Positions 11,601 through 24,066 of a stretch of DNA of 63,138 nt are shown piece after piece. The translations under genes were made by a program, and so were the position numbers. Positions within the stretch are counted from its first letter, which is position 1, and each line of letters begins with the position of its first letter. Source of the stretch: Reticulitermes lucifugus (lineage: Eukaryota > Arthropoda > Insecta > Blattodea > Rhinotermitidae). The stretch lies in contig JAKCWW010000034.1 in NCBI GenBank assembly GCA_026260175.1, forward strand, positions 86,992 to 150,129, given 5' to 3'. The notes under the pieces are model-generated. The model saw only the letters and a list, made by a program, of their open reading frames with translations, was not told the origin of the DNA and made no database searches.

Positions 11601-11833
11601 CTGCAATCAACACTGATTCGGATAAATCGCTGCCCACAGACAGACAACGCTCTCTGGTTACGCGAGGCCGGCAACGTTTCCATCGTCTGCTGAGTCCCGT
11701 AAAACTGTAGGGACAGATATCCTGTTTTATATGTATGTATGTATAGAGAGACGGGCAAATCCTGTACGATTAACAGAAAGTGTTGGGAGACCCTTTCCTT
11801 TAAATTGTTCAGTATAAATCGCGATGTTAGCAA

Positions 11834-14800
11834 TGACTAGACGTTGGTGTTATAATAGTATTCAAAACGCTATAAAACAGAATTATAATTATAATTTAGT
11901 GATTCGGTACGCTGCATGAGTTCCCCCAAATTCCAAATTCAATTTCTTGGCTAACACCTCAAATGTTCTCGTGGTGTTGTCCATGAGCTAAATTTTTAAC
12001 ACACAAAAAAGTTTCATGTAAATTTCATAGGTAAGCTGAGTTGGGCCTATTCTATATGCTTATATTCTATCCTTAAAAAAGAAGCCTCCAAAGATTCATT
12101 GCTTATCACCATAAAATCGCGCGGAGACTATGTTGCAATTTTACACGTCACACAAAACGAACTTCATAGAAGCGCAACATTTTGAAAAGCCATTTGCACT
12201 GCCGTACGCAGAGTGGCGCTAATATCGCTTTACCGACATTCGTAAGGTAGTCGTACTGATATTAGCGATGGTAAGAAATTGAAGAGAACAAATTTGAGCT
12301 GGTCTTTAATAGGCCTAGCATGATATTTATAGGCTTATCAAGATGCATAAACATCCGTTACTTGATTAAAGCATCATCATGGAAGAAGCAGAGGCACTGA
12401 CTTAGGCATGTTTTAACCACGTGTCGTTACTCACGCTCGCATCTCAGAGCAGCGTCTGTGAACTCTCTGTGTCCCCCCCGTCTATAAGCATGTAATAATC
12501 AGGCCAGAACAGCAGAACGGAATTTTATGAAAATAAAAGTGGAACAGTTTACGTAAAAATGTAAAGATACTTAAAAAATTCGGTTAAAATAAGACAAAAT
12601 AAAAGGACGCTTTACATGAAAACGTAGGTTTATATGAATTTCTTCGCTCACCTGCAGCCTACATCCCGCGCGAAAAACGATACTTCTTGATTTATGTGTC
12701 TCCCTGATGGTGATCTATGAAAGATCGAAGTATTTTCGAAATGTAATATTTTAATTATAAAATTACACAATGACATTGTGCATTTAATTGACTATAATAA
12801 GATAGAGGTTCTTAAAATTTACATTAACCGCTTATAAAAAGCTGTTTATTAAATAGCAATAGGTGGAATGGGCTTAGATATATTCTTTATCTCGTAGTCT
12901 CCATTTTCTCCGGGCAGTCGTTTTCATGAAACGTGAAATTAATTTCACCATCCAGTATGCTCATTCAGCTGCCAGTAGAGGCGATGTCTGGCTGATTCAC
13001 GCTTTTTGGATGCTTATCGTGTTTTGCAGTTATTAATGTTGCTCGCCTTCTTACAGTTCAAAGGTCAGATTCTACGATGAATTCTGCAATTGTTTCTTCT
13101 TTATTTGGCTTACCTGCGTGACATAGTAAGAAGAATAGCACGGAGCAGAACAAGACTCAGAAAATGAAAGACGACTGCCTGTAATTAATGCAAATGACAG
13201 AAAGAGGCCCATATGTATAAAATTAACATTACATGGAGCCTACACAGCAATTTGCAGGAAAAAATATTTTGCAACAGTATAATACATAGCCTACAAAATA
13301 ATTTGAAAATAAAAAGCCAGATGCAATAATTGCAAAAAAATGTAACAAATTTTAACAAGGGACAGAAAAAGACGACCTTCAATAATTTGCAAAGAGCGAA
13401 CAGATGTATAAAGCAATAAAAAAGCAGCAAGACAGGTAGGTCTACATTCTTATTTACGATAGTACAAATAAATAAAAAGATTATCGAAATCAAGCACGAA
13501 GATGTTGTCGCCTATTTTAAAATAACTACATATATACGTCCGTGGTAGTTGTCCAAGGAGGCGATACAATGTGGGAGTCTTGTACACAGAAAGATACAGT
13601 TCCAGGTTGCATAAAGAGAAAGTTTTCTTGTACAGCCAGGGAAACTTCATTGACAGCTTCTCAAAGAAAACTGCAATCATTGAATTATTATTACTATTAT
13701 TGTTATTTTATGAAAGTGAATTTATAAAACTTGATATTCTTTCGGTTTCCGAGGCTGTTATTCGGTCCTACGCAAAGCATTTCCATATTTATTGATCAGA
13801 ACGCAATTCAAGTATTCGTTATTCTTGGTTACACTTGCTACACATCGGGGGAAATCGCCTGCGCCTGGTCTAACAGGTGTGAGCCGAGGTCGGTATATAA
13901 GTTGCTCACTTCCTGATATAAATTACAAGCTTTTATCATTGGCTTTCAGACCACAGACATGTTGTATGAAATATGACAGGCGTAGCACGTTGTGGAAAAT
14001 AAGAAATAACTACTTTTCAAAAGACGAAAAATAAAAAGAAAAGACAAATGGCGTTAATTGGTAGTTTCGGAAGTTGAACATGAGGGGATGTGTTATATTA
14101 AGGGTGTGGTGAACCGCCCCTTTTAACTGTTTCCCTGTCCGCCCATTCTCACATAGGTGCCTAAGAAAAGCGAACCTGATAATTTAGAAGGTTAATTCGA
14201 AAAAGTCTTCTGCTGCAGTTTAACACAAAGGGGTTTTTTTGAAGTGCTGAACGACAGTCTTTAGTCTAAACCGACTAATAGTTTTGTTACTAAGGTGCGC
14301 TCGAATCCTGTCTAAACTGTTAAAATGCTTTCCTAAATTTTCCACATTCCTGGTATTACACACAACGTTTTAAAAGTGCAAATTAGAACAAATGTCCGGA
14401 TTCAGGATGATTACAATCAAGAATGGAAATCTTGGCTAAATATTCAAGTTTTAATGAACACAATTTAAGAAATTGAATGTTAAAATCCAAAGTGCCCATT
14501 AAAGGCGAGAAATTGTTAGGTTTGTGTCTAGGCTGCGCTAGAGAATAACAAAGCAAAACGTCTTTAACAAATGTAATAATTTGATAAGCCTAATATCTAG
14601 AAATATTGGCGTATTTAAAAAGAAAAGCATTTATAAGAATAGGCTCCTATAGGTCCAATCGTTTACATTCACGCTCTTAAAACGTGTTCAGATATACATC
14701 AGTTACTCTAAATTACATAAAACTTTGATTAAAAGTGAGATAGAATATGGAATTGAAAGTTGAAGTTGCTAAATCAGATATATATCAGATAATAAATACG

Positions 14801-15402
14801 AATATTCAAATGAAACTATTGGTTTTATTTACAGTTGTGTAAGGCAAAAAATAACATAAGACTAAATATTTTAACATAGAGACATTATAGACATATTTAT
14901 AAACTATCATTTACACTGTGAACATTATCTAAATAATTACCACCAAAATTATTTTGCTGTAGGGAATATGATATGCGTAATAAATTGCCTTTGCAGCAAT
15001 ACATTTGTATCCGAAATAAATAAAATTAGGATGCATGAGGCATGCAAAATGGCAAAGAAGAGATTTGATAAATATATCCAATGCATTGAAGTAAACTTTT
15101 CTGCGCATGCATTTTAAGCTTATGATTTCGCAGTGTGAGCCCTTCCATATACAGCGGCCATATACTGAGAATAACTAGATTTATCTGACTCTTCTGACAG
15201 CGGCACCCAACGGTGTGCAGTAGGGGTACATTTTTTATATACATAGAGATCCGAAATTGTAGCATCAAATTGCAGCAGTATTATTTACCTTAGAAATTAA
15301 AATTAATTTTGTCATTTTCAAGATTCTGAAGATTGGTTTTTGAAGAAATATTAAATATTCTCCACGCCACTCTTATATTATAAAGGAAGTTACATGTGTC
15401 TA
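11834..15402. other. Long AT-rich stretch with no recognised gene
   Basis: It includes a 10-bp inverted pair CGCTAATATC (12217-12226) and GATATTAGCG (12258-12267), and a TTA-rich run near 13683-13709. The 102-codon minus frame at 13185-13493 is Cys/Phe/Leu-rich owing to AT composition and has no domain. Nothing else stands out. Confidence 0.4.
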
Positions 15403-15415
15403 TGCTTGTGCATTT

Positions 15416-15652
15416 TTTTTTGCGTGGTGAGGGGGCCCCGCAGCTGATGCTACGGACGCACCACAGCCTTAAGNNNNNNNNNNNNNNNNNNNNNNNNNNN
15501 NNNNNNNNNNNNNNNNNNNNNNNNNNCGGAGAGAAACCTGTCCCAGTGCCACTTTGTCCACCACAAATCTCACATGGACTTGACCTGGGGTCGAACCCGG
15601 GCCTCCGTGATGAGAGGCCGGCGAATAACCGCCTGAGCCATGGCACGGCCCT
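15416..15652 (-). mobile_element. tRNA-derived SINE, family A, with TSD and internal assembly gap
   Basis: The minus-strand head contains box A (complement of GCCTGAGCCA, 15631-15640) and box B (complement of the GGTCGAACC core, about 15589-15600). A conserved body follows (TGAGATTTGTGGTGGACAAA). The T-run at the left is the A-tail. Flanks TGCTTGTGCATTT (15403-15415) and TGCTTGTGTATTT (15653-15665) are a 13-bp TSD with one mismatch. A 53-base N gap (15474-15526) lies inside the body. The open frames across the Ns are meaningless. Confidence 0.85.
15474..15526. other. Assembly gap (53 N)
   Basis: A run of undetermined bases inside SINE A. The missing sequence is probably a variable internal part of that SINE, because the gap at 31647-31762 interrupts the same part of another copy. 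Confidence 0.95.
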
Positions 15653-15665
15653 TGCTTGTGTATTT

Positions 15666-16467
15666 CTATGATAATATAATATTTATGTTAATGAAAAGCC
15701 ATAAATTTACTGAAATGACTAGAATGGCCATGATAAGGAATTTTCTTTTTGTTTATCTTATTATTTACATACATGAGTTGTTTTGTGAAGAAACTGCTAA
15801 ATTTTCCTGAACAAGTATTTATTTCGTAGCATCGAAAAGATAAACAGTGTTCTTCCAGAAAAACAAAGAGGAAGCATTCTTTACAAAAAGAAAAAAACCT
15901 AGAAAATAAAAAAGAAAAGAAATTTAAAAGGTGTTCAAATTTCAACTCTTCACGACGTTGAAATTTCAACATTACATTCTCAGATTGTAGATCGGATTAG
16001 AAGGTGGAATATTTAAAAAACATTCATATGTTATCACACTGTTTTGTCGATCCAGCCGCCTGTATTAACACGGTCCACTGAACCCGAAAGAGGTTACTGC
16101 AGCCGAATGGGTTTCGAAAGCTTGGATGTAACTCCGATGTGTAGAAAGAGAATATTAATTAAAACAATTTGTTGTGTACTTCGATGCGACTAGGTATAAA
16201 TAATTGTCAAATAAACAGCACGAAATTTATCGGTAATATGGCAAGCCTAATATTCTTTACAGTCCTTTGAGAAAAAAAGTGGGATTGTGGAAGTGAATTT
16301 TGTGGAGCAATAAATATCCGATAAATAGATCCGTTCTATATAGATAATACCTCGTAAATAAAAGGTTATATTGATCCCCCCTTTATTTCTTCCTCGTAGT
16401 CTTCTCCTTTATTAATTTTCTACATCTCCTCTACATAATTACACTGCTTAAATATTTTTTCCTTATT
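15666..16467. other. AT-rich stretch with no recognised feature
   Basis: The 94-codon minus frame at 15688-15972 is Phe/Ser/Lys-rich with no domain. Nothing else was recognised. Confidence 0.35.
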
Positions 16468-16546
16468 TCTCTCCTCGTTTTATTCTTCCTTAAAAACCTT
16501 ACTCTCTCCTCGTTTTATTCTTCCTTAATAACCTTACTCTCTCCTC
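16468..16546. repeat. 35-bp tandem duplication, about 2.3 copies
   Basis: Unit one (16468-16502) and unit two (16503-16537) are identical except at one base (TTAAAAACC versus TTAATAACC). A third partial unit, TCTCTCCTC, runs to 16546. The tract is pyrimidine-rich. Near identity suggests a recent slippage or unequal-exchange event. Confidence 0.9.
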
Positions 16547-19500
16547 CTACACCAACGTAAGCTTCTTCTTCAGTGTCCTGAAGGTTCTGAAAAGGGGATG
16601 ATGTAAACACTTGTTGCCTCTTTCGACGAAGGAATATACGTAAACTGAACAGAGAAATCAGTACGGATGGGACTCTTTCAAGGACGTCTACGACTGGTAT
16701 CTGTCTTAGTCTGGATGAGACGACACAATTTTTTTTTGCATAATATTACTTTCGCGTTATGAATCATTTTTTCACCTGTTGATCTACTTTCAGAATTTAA
16801 TCTTAAATACTTAATAAAGAATTTTGCATATAATATTATTAAACACACTTTAAATCTCTTCGTAATAAGAAACATTTTAATCCTTACCAGAATTCACAAA
16901 ATTTACATTTCCCAGTTTAAAATTTTATATCCTTCAATATAGCTAATTTTGCAGCAAAACGTTTCATCCCAAGTCTTGAACGTTAGTAACTTCTTATACT
17001 ATTAAATAACTGCTCGCATTCACTATAACCAAAACTAAATCATTTAAAACTTTTCGTAACCCTTCACGCTATATAACTTAGGCGAATATAAAACAATTAA
17101 AGAAATAAAAAATCAGTGAAGTTTCTAAAGGGAGGCAGAATCTTACACTTCTTGTGTTGCTAAATACATGTTAACAATCGATCCAAGAGGGATGCCACAT
17201 GTGTAACTAGCGGAATCCTATAAAGGACCTCGGCCTTTTGACCTATTTCAGGATCTCACCTTATATAGAATCCTTTAAGTTATTAAAAAATGCGTGTAAG
17301 TATATTATGTTGGTATTTCATATATGCGTACTTAGTTACGCTTCTCATAAGCCTGTGATTCTTGTTCTAATATGCATTATATTTTATCACTAGAACATAA
17401 CACATTAAGAATATTTTGGAGACGAGCAATAAAGTATGATATATTAAGAATTAGTGGCTTCCCTGAGCCAAAATATGCTGCCGAAATGTGCAAACCCTCG
17501 AAACAGTTACAAAAACTAGTGAAATAAAAAGTACACCCGAGAAGTTCTCACTGTTCTTGTTAACCTCTGGAACTGCTGTTACATATGCAGAAGCCAGTAT
17601 GAACTTTAAATCTTGTAGCGAAACACCTGTCCAAAAACACTGCCTCAGGAAAGGCAGAATTCGAAATATTCAGTGAGAAAGACCAGATAAAGGGAATACC
17701 TTCAAGATAATATGTTTATAGCCCTATGACATATACACTATGTCGCAGGAGTAGACTTAGGTACAAAATACCAGACTATGATTCGTAAATTATCACTTTG
17801 AAGTATTTGAAAAGAGGAGAATTTAACATAGACCTATCAAAAATATGGGAAAAGCTAAGCCAAAAAAAAACAACTTGTTTTATGCCTCTTTCTTAAGAGT
17901 ATAATTGTATAAAAAGCATCAAAACAAATTACTGTTGGACTCTATCAGATAAGTAAAAGCATATCACATTCCAAATATGTGAGATGTGTCCTTAATGATA
18001 TCCTCCCAAATATATCCTCCAAGTTTCTTCTTTTCCTTATAATTGCCAAATAAAAATTTTGTGCAATATTTTAATTCCACAAGCATGATTAATGACCTTC
18101 CCAAAACACCCTTTTTACATCAGGTTTTCCTAATTGAATATTAAAACTTATCCAGAACTGAAATTGTAACATGCATTTGGGTCTTTCTAATAATAAGTAT
18201 TCCTGTTTGAGTGTAACCAGCTCTCTGTTTTTGCTCCTGTTTCAAAAATACGTCCTGAAGGTTGAGTATGGGCATCACTCTTCAGGCTGCACCTGGTTTA
18301 CGCTTCGTTGGTCCCATATTCTCAAGCTTCTGGGTGTCCGAATAAGAGGAAGGTGCGGGGTCAAAAGGTGAATCTCATTCCCGACCCTACCGGTAGACTC
18401 ACCCACTCAGCAGCAGGGCGAAGGGGGCCGCTTTTGTTTTAAAATGTTAGGAAGACAGGTTTCAGAATAGCCTACAGTTGCCAGGTTGCTCACGAAGAAT
18501 AAAACAATGAGTTATGAGGGACTGTGAAAGCTCCATCTCCCTGAAATACCAGAGGAAAAACTTAAGAAGTAACAAGGCAAATTTGGATTTACAAAGAACA
18601 GAACACAGGTCACGGATATAATTGCCGAGAAAAAATTTCTAAGATTATCTGGAACCATAAATTGGAAAAATTTTGCCTGTTGTTATAATATGATCACGTC
18701 AGTAACAGAAGTGTATGATTTTAAAAATAAACAAATCCCAACTCGTTTTCCTTTTTTAGTTGCAGTAAACTTTCTTCAATAAGTGACAATATAGATATGC
18801 GGGCACACAGCACAGACGGTCCAGAATAAGAACTAGGCCTACATTAAAAATTTAGGTTGGAATCCTTGAAGGATTTGACAACTCGAAAGGCTTTAATAAT
18901 CCACCTATTTGAGGAACTCTGATTCAGCAATGAAGAAATAAAAACCGTCAGTCACATATATATGTTTATAGTATTTCATTGCTACATGTTTAGACTTATG
19001 TGGAAATGAAATAATATAAACATACTTGTAATTGACAGATTTCATTTCTTAATTGCTCTTCACATATCACAACGGGATGACACGCGTAAGGATAAAAAAT
19101 TGTGGTTCAATTTGTGGCAGCAACAATGTATTTTTCTCCTCTGCAAAGCATCCAGCCAGATTGTAAAGCCTTCCCAGACTCCTTGGGGTTTCTTCCCTGA
19201 GGATAAAGTGGTAGGAGAGTAAAAGTGACTTGTCCGAGATTAAGAATGGGTGGAGTTATATCTCCACTATTAGGTATAATTTCGTGGTCCTCACAGGGAT
19301 AATGTCATCTTTACCTTTTCATTTGTAGTTTATTTAACGACGCTATCAATGGTTCAGATCATGTATACAAGAATGAGAGGATGATTAATGAATAATATGC
19401 TAGCAGATGTGACATTAAGCAGGCAGTTGGAGACTAATTGAAAATTATCTCAGCATTTCACAGACGGAATGAAGAAAACCGAGAGAAGCACGAGCTACTT

Positions 19501-20020
19501 TCGAGGATAATAAGCAGCAGCAACCTGCTACCCACTCAACTGCGATGTTGCAGTAGAAGAATGAAAATCCCGATTCCTCTACGTTCCCACAAGATTTCTG
19601 TCACTGCAGGCTACAGACTGAGCAGAAGAGAAAGAGTATAAGTGTGTAGACTGGATTCATCTGGCTCAGGACATGTTCTGAGAGTGGGCTTTCCTGATGA
19701 CGACTATGATCTTAGGATATAAAACAAAATCTTTGACCATATGAGCAACTACAGTACAGTACGAACATTTAAAATGTGGATACTACCATGAATTTAAGGT
19801 GAATTAGAAGAGAAGAAAGTTGTGCTTTCTTCCGATATCCAGAAGCAAAAATATGTTTGAGATTGATTTTATAACTGAATTCTGTGTGGGATGAGTTTCT
19901 TTTCTTCAAAATGAGAAGTCCATCTATCAGTTATTTGTTCACACACATAACTACCAACCATAATTTCTTCGCGTTTATGGAGAGTGGGTCACATCAGTTC
20001 AGCTCAACAGTGAGTGGCTT
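16547..20020. other. AT-rich stretch, mostly unassigned
   Basis: Frames of 60-67 codons only. A slightly GC-richer segment at about 18280-18440 is not recognised. At 19650-19680 the plus strand reads VDWIHLAQD, like the DWIDLAQD block of the LINE tails elsewhere in the window, but neighbouring blocks are missing, so it is only a possible scrap. Confidence 0.35.
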
Positions 20021-20023
20021 GAA

Positions 20024-20212
20024 AGATTAAAGTCTTCATGGACGTTAGGCCGTGTTGACTGCTAATAGTTATCGAAGTTTCGCAAAACGTACTGCCTCCA
20101 TTTTCAGGGTATGCCAATGTGCTAAGCCCTGAAAATGGAGGAATACCCACCCGAAACTTCTGCTACTATTTACCAGTCAACAAAACGTAACTTCGCAGAA
20201 GACTTAAATCTT
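20024..20212. repeat. 189-bp imperfect fold-back (nested inverted repeats)
   Basis: The core is a perfect 15-bp stem, CCTCCATTTTCAGGG (20095-20109) with its complement at 20127-20141, around a 17-nt loop. Outside it further arms pair: GAAGTTTCG with CGAAACTTC, AATAGT with ACTATT, GTTGACTG with CAGTCAAC, and AAGTCTTC (20030-20037) with GAAGACTT (20198-20205). Unpaired stretches interrupt the arms. This could be two head-to-head copies of a retroelement end (CGAAACTT is typical of such ends) or a fold-back element. No ORF lies inside. Confidence 0.75.
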
Positions 20213-21180
20213 TATCAGTATGGCTACGATAGTCTAAACTCTCACAGTAATTGCCTCCTTTTTGCGTTTTGTTTGATGTCCATCCTTTAATAATGCGAGA
20301 AATACTCAAGACAATGTCTGATTCTTTTACAGATTTTTATTTACTTTGTTGAATTTACTAGGACAGACTTGCTACAACTTTCGACTAAACATTAAGCCTA
20401 TAAAGGGCGATAAGCTGTTAGTTATAGCAGTTATTAGGATTACAAGTAGATATTCAATGGCTCATCTCTATTAAGGTTTAGGCAGATAATGAATTGTGTA
20501 TAATTAATTATAAAAGTAATGCAATTAGGACAGAAACTTGATTCGTTAAAAGCTTTAATTAATATTTCCATTTATTAAATAAACTTATAATTTAATACTA
20601 ATTTTTATTGTATATCTTCAGAACAAGATATTTTTCCGATGAAGATAGGCATTGTCTTTAATGCTGTCACTGGGCCCATCAACTATTTTTGTAACAGCTA
20701 AAAGGAGCAGACAAATGGGAAACCTGTCACACTCGGGAGCTGTTCTACTACAATTTCAAGTGAACCACTCGGCCAATTCCTGTAATGATCTGGGTTCTTC
20801 TCACTTCCCAGTTAAACTAGGTCTGGGGTTCAGGGCTTAATTCTTGTCACACGTCACAACAATTACCAATGGAGGAGGGGCTCCTTAGCTAGAAGTAAAA
20901 ATGGACAATTGCTCCACAGCTACAAGTGAAACTGGACCACCATGAAAAACAAAAATTTAGAGCGCAAGTGGAACACCACAAAAAAAAGGGTTCCTCATGA
21001 TCTTATGAAGAGTTATACACAAAAGCACGCTAATTCTTCTTCAAGTCTCCAGTAATTAAATGAATTTATTGCTTAAGAGTCTTTAACTCCCTGTGCAGCC
21101 AACAGTCAACTCAGAGATGGAACTCCCTATTCAAAGCCTGATGATTTAGTAAAAATGTATGTTGCCTTTCCAGCGTTATT
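20213..21180. other. AT-rich stretch with no recognised feature
   Basis: One 62-codon plus frame (20652-20840) has no domain. Nothing else was recognised. Confidence 0.35.
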
Positions 21181-21189
21181 GTATATTTC

Positions 21190-21350
21190 ATGGGGCGGGA
21201 TTAGATAAACATGGGATAAAGGTGAAAGGGTGATTAGCAAGTGAAAACAAAACAAACTCGGAGAAAATACTTCCACACTGTCACTTCGTCCACCACAAAT
21301 CTCACATGAAGTCACAGGAATTGAGTCCTAGGCACCGCGTTGGGAAACCA
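21190..21350 (-). mobile_element. tRNA-derived SINE, family A, degraded copy
   Basis: The conserved family A body (minus strand TGTGAGATTTGTGGTGGACG, near 21290) is clear, followed by the CTCGGAG-like stretch seen in other copies. The tRNA-like head at the right (21305-21345) is heavily mutated and box A is not readable. No TSD was found. Confidence 0.6.
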
Positions 21351-21896
21351 AACAATGTTTATCCACTTGAAATACGGAGAAGCCCGAATTCATTTCTTGT
21401 TCATTAGAAACAAATTTTAGACGCTCCTCTACGACAGTTTTTTTTTACCGGATGATTAAAATAAGAATTGAACATACGTAGTTTTTGCTGTATTCATTTA
21501 TGCCATGACACAATTCTTTCTTTTACGACACACGCAGGCACATCAAAGGCACCATTTATCAGTTCCTGTCTTCTTTATGGAACACAACTACCTGCAAAAA
21601 TAACTTTATGTATATTATAAGAATTCAAACAACACGGCGGTACCGTGTTGACTTTTACACTCTACCTAATTTGAATCTAGAGCGGCGATAATTTAGTTTG
21701 TGTGAAGTTTGCTGTAATATTCTTCAGTACTTGCCTGCCGGATTTGCAGGTGAAAAGATAACAAAGCTTCCTCTACTTTTCATTCATAATTTTTCCTGTT
21801 ATCGCAAAATATATTCTATGTGGTGTTAACGTAAATTAGTATTGTAACAAAAAATAAATTAAAGAAAAACGTAAACGAATATATATAATTTTTTTT

Positions 21897-21962
21897 CATG
21901 GCTCTACAAACCCTAGTGGGTCAGGGCCTCCTCATAGTCGAGGCTTCATGATCACGTATAAA
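21897..21962 (-). mobile_element. SINE family D, 3'-end fragment
   Basis: On the minus strand this matches the last part of the SINE D copy at 66-318 (compare GAGGAGGCCCTGACCCACTA here with GAGGAGGCCCTGGCCCACTA there). It is 5'-truncated, as expected from incomplete reverse transcription. No protein is encoded. Confidence 0.75.
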
Positions 21963-22349
21963 ATACGTAAGCGTAAACAAGCTGGATATACACGTATGTT
22001 TAAAGACAAAAATGATAGATTTCTTCTCTGCTCCTCCGAAGAAGTGTCATCTAATCATCGAAAAGAAAGCAATGGGTAGCAAAATCTTTAACAGTACTTT
22101 TTCTTAGCTTAAGAAGACTCTTTTAGACTTCTCATATTACACCTATATTATAGAATTGGATGATCAGGTTTCTTTGACAACAAATGATCTGAGGATAATA
22201 TTTGGACTTAATAACAAGCAAGGAACAGAAAGATAAAGAAATACAAAATTAGTAACTGTAAAATTTGTAATAATAATTGTTAGATAGGTTTAATAAACGA
22301 ACATGGGACTTAATTGCCCACGGAAATCGAAGGTAATAAATTGATGCAA
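21963..22349. other. Unassigned AT-rich stretch
   Basis: I see no SINE head, inverted repeat or coding frame of note here. Confidence 0.35.
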
Positions 22350-22440
22350 AATTTTGACGGGAAGACCGAAAGGGAAAGAACCATTTGGAAGGCAGTGGCG
22401 TGAAAGGGTGAGTTACAAGGACAAGAATTTTGAAATATAG
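22350..22440 (+). mobile_element. LINE 3'-tail scrap
   Basis: The plus frame reads TGRPKGKEPFGRQWRERV. By eye it matches the VGKPEGKRPLGRPRRRWEDN block of the LINE tails at 49870 and 60500. Only about 25 codons are recognisable before stops appear. It is a dead fragment. Confidence 0.5.
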
Positions 22441-23384
22441 GTTTAGATCTTCATTAAGTTGTATTACACTAATTGTTAGTGTCGAGATTTTGTTAATACG
22501 ACAATGAATTCTCCGGTTTCATGAAAGCGGGGAATGATCTAAACAGATGAGTAATTATAAGCTCTTCAAGAACAGAGCAATGGAGCTGGTAAACTAAAAA
22601 CCCCTCACACCCGTTCTAAACATTGGGTCTACAGGATAAGAAATTTTATTTGAAACAAACCTTGAGGTATACAGATTTTGCGTCATGCGTCCTGATGGAT
22701 TATAAGAACGACACAAAGATATTTGAGGTGTGTAATCGTGACCTCTGTTTGTGGCCCCTTGGTCGCTTTGCGCAGATAAATGAAAATTCTTTGCATTTCA
22801 CTGAACCTCTACCAGATGTGACGGACATTTCTTCTTTAAACTTTTTGGAAATTGCTTGCAATGTGTTAAGCTATTCATGCATCAAAGCTTTCACCTGAAA
22901 CTCGCCTAATACTGGAACAATATTGAATATCCCAGCATGTTCCATGCGGTGAAGATTGAAAAATAGTCGGCCATTAAAAAAACGAAACGGGGGAAAATAA
23001 AAAACTATCCCACATAGAATGAAATATTAGTCATCATTGGCTGACATCTTATGGATGTCTTCAGACGGATTATTGATCGTCTGTTGTTTTCTTTATGCAA
23101 GCTCCCTGCTGCCATCTTTCGCCTTCATTTTCATTCTCAACCCCAACATGTTTTTTCTTCTTTTTTCAATAATTGATGTGGCTTCAGAGAACGTTGATGG
23201 CGCTCGACTGTGGATACTCACTGGTAAAATATAATGGTTCAAGCTATGACATTCCCAGGACAGAAAATTTACTTTGGTTGAAGTGGCAGTGAACCAGAAA
23301 ACGACTGTAAATATTTAGGGCAATAGTGGCCGACTGAGTCTGTGAAACAGGAAGAGGATAAAAAAATTTGCTTGTGCTCAGTAG
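22441..23384. other. Unassigned stretch
   Basis: A 91-codon plus frame at 22623-22898 has no recognised domain. Its codon use is not obviously different from background. A T-rich 65-codon frame follows at 23037. Neither is called a gene. Confidence 0.35.
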
Positions 23385-23600
23385 AAGATAGAATGGAAGT
23401 ACAGCTTTTAGAGTCCTATGGTTAGGAAATGTGCAAATGGATGATATGTGAACAGCAAAATAATCTTTCTATTACATTGCAATAGGAAGAAGAGAAATTG
23501 GACATCCAAAAAAGAGATGAGAATATGAACCCGGATCAGGAACATTTCCTACATTATGGAGTTAACAAGATGACTACGACGACGATGACGTGTTTTCAAA
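23385..23600 (+). mobile_element. LINE 3'-end remnant, second type, with GAC/GAT-rich tail
   Basis: In one plus frame the text resembles a LINE C-terminal tail: a LGNVQMDD-like stretch, then IAIGRREIGHPKKR, a stop, then EYEPGSGTF. It ends in CGACGACGATGACG at about 23578-23592. GRR-x-x-GRPRKRW followed by an EPEQ-type segment and an ASP-rich (GAT/GAC repeat) tail is familiar from insect non-LTR elements. Stops and substitutions show it is dead. The alignment is by eye only. Confidence 0.45.
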
Positions 23601-23918
23601 TACGTTCATAATTATATAAAGAGGTACACAAGTTTGACAGCCTCCATGTACAACTGAGCCTATCAGCGCTTTTTGCGTTTTTTTGTTTGTATTATCTGCC
23701 TGCCTGTCGAAGCATTTAATGTTGAGGATAGATGAATGTGTTCACTCGAAATATGACGTACAGAAGTTTTCGTAAAATGGACTGATCAGTTCAAATTCTG
23801 GCTAAAATCGGACAGTACTTGCAACCACTTAACAAAATAAAGTCTACGAATTTTGAAAATAGGTCCTATATAGACAATTCTTTTTTCTGTTAAAAACCTA
23901 AGGAATAAAAGAAATATT
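23601..23918. other. Unassigned AT-rich stretch
   Basis: Nothing recognised between the LINE scrap and the following SINE B. The 92-codon minus frame at 23786-24064 starts inside that SINE. Confidence 0.35.
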
Positions 23919-24066
23919 TTAGTTGTTCCTCTCCTTGCCATGAAGACATATAGGGCGAGCAGAGGAATAATGCTACTTATTCTCAAACTCGGCACTAGAT
24001 GGAGGGAGTGGCCAAATTCAGGCCCTTGCCACTTTATCCTCGGGGAAAGTGTACCGTTACCCATAA
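23919..24066 (-). mobile_element. SINE family B, truncated (tRNA head missing)
   Basis: The plus strand shows the family B signature TCGGCACTAGATGGAGG near 23989, then CCACTTTATCC, then the GTACC motif near 24051. The sequence then leaves the consensus. Because the element reads on the minus strand, the missing right part is the 5' tRNA-like head, so this is an ordinary 5' truncation. Confidence 0.7.

Noticed and set aside
12217-12267. 10-bp inverted repeat CGCTAATATC
   Set aside because: Too short and too AT-rich to be notable on its own; no TSD or element structure.
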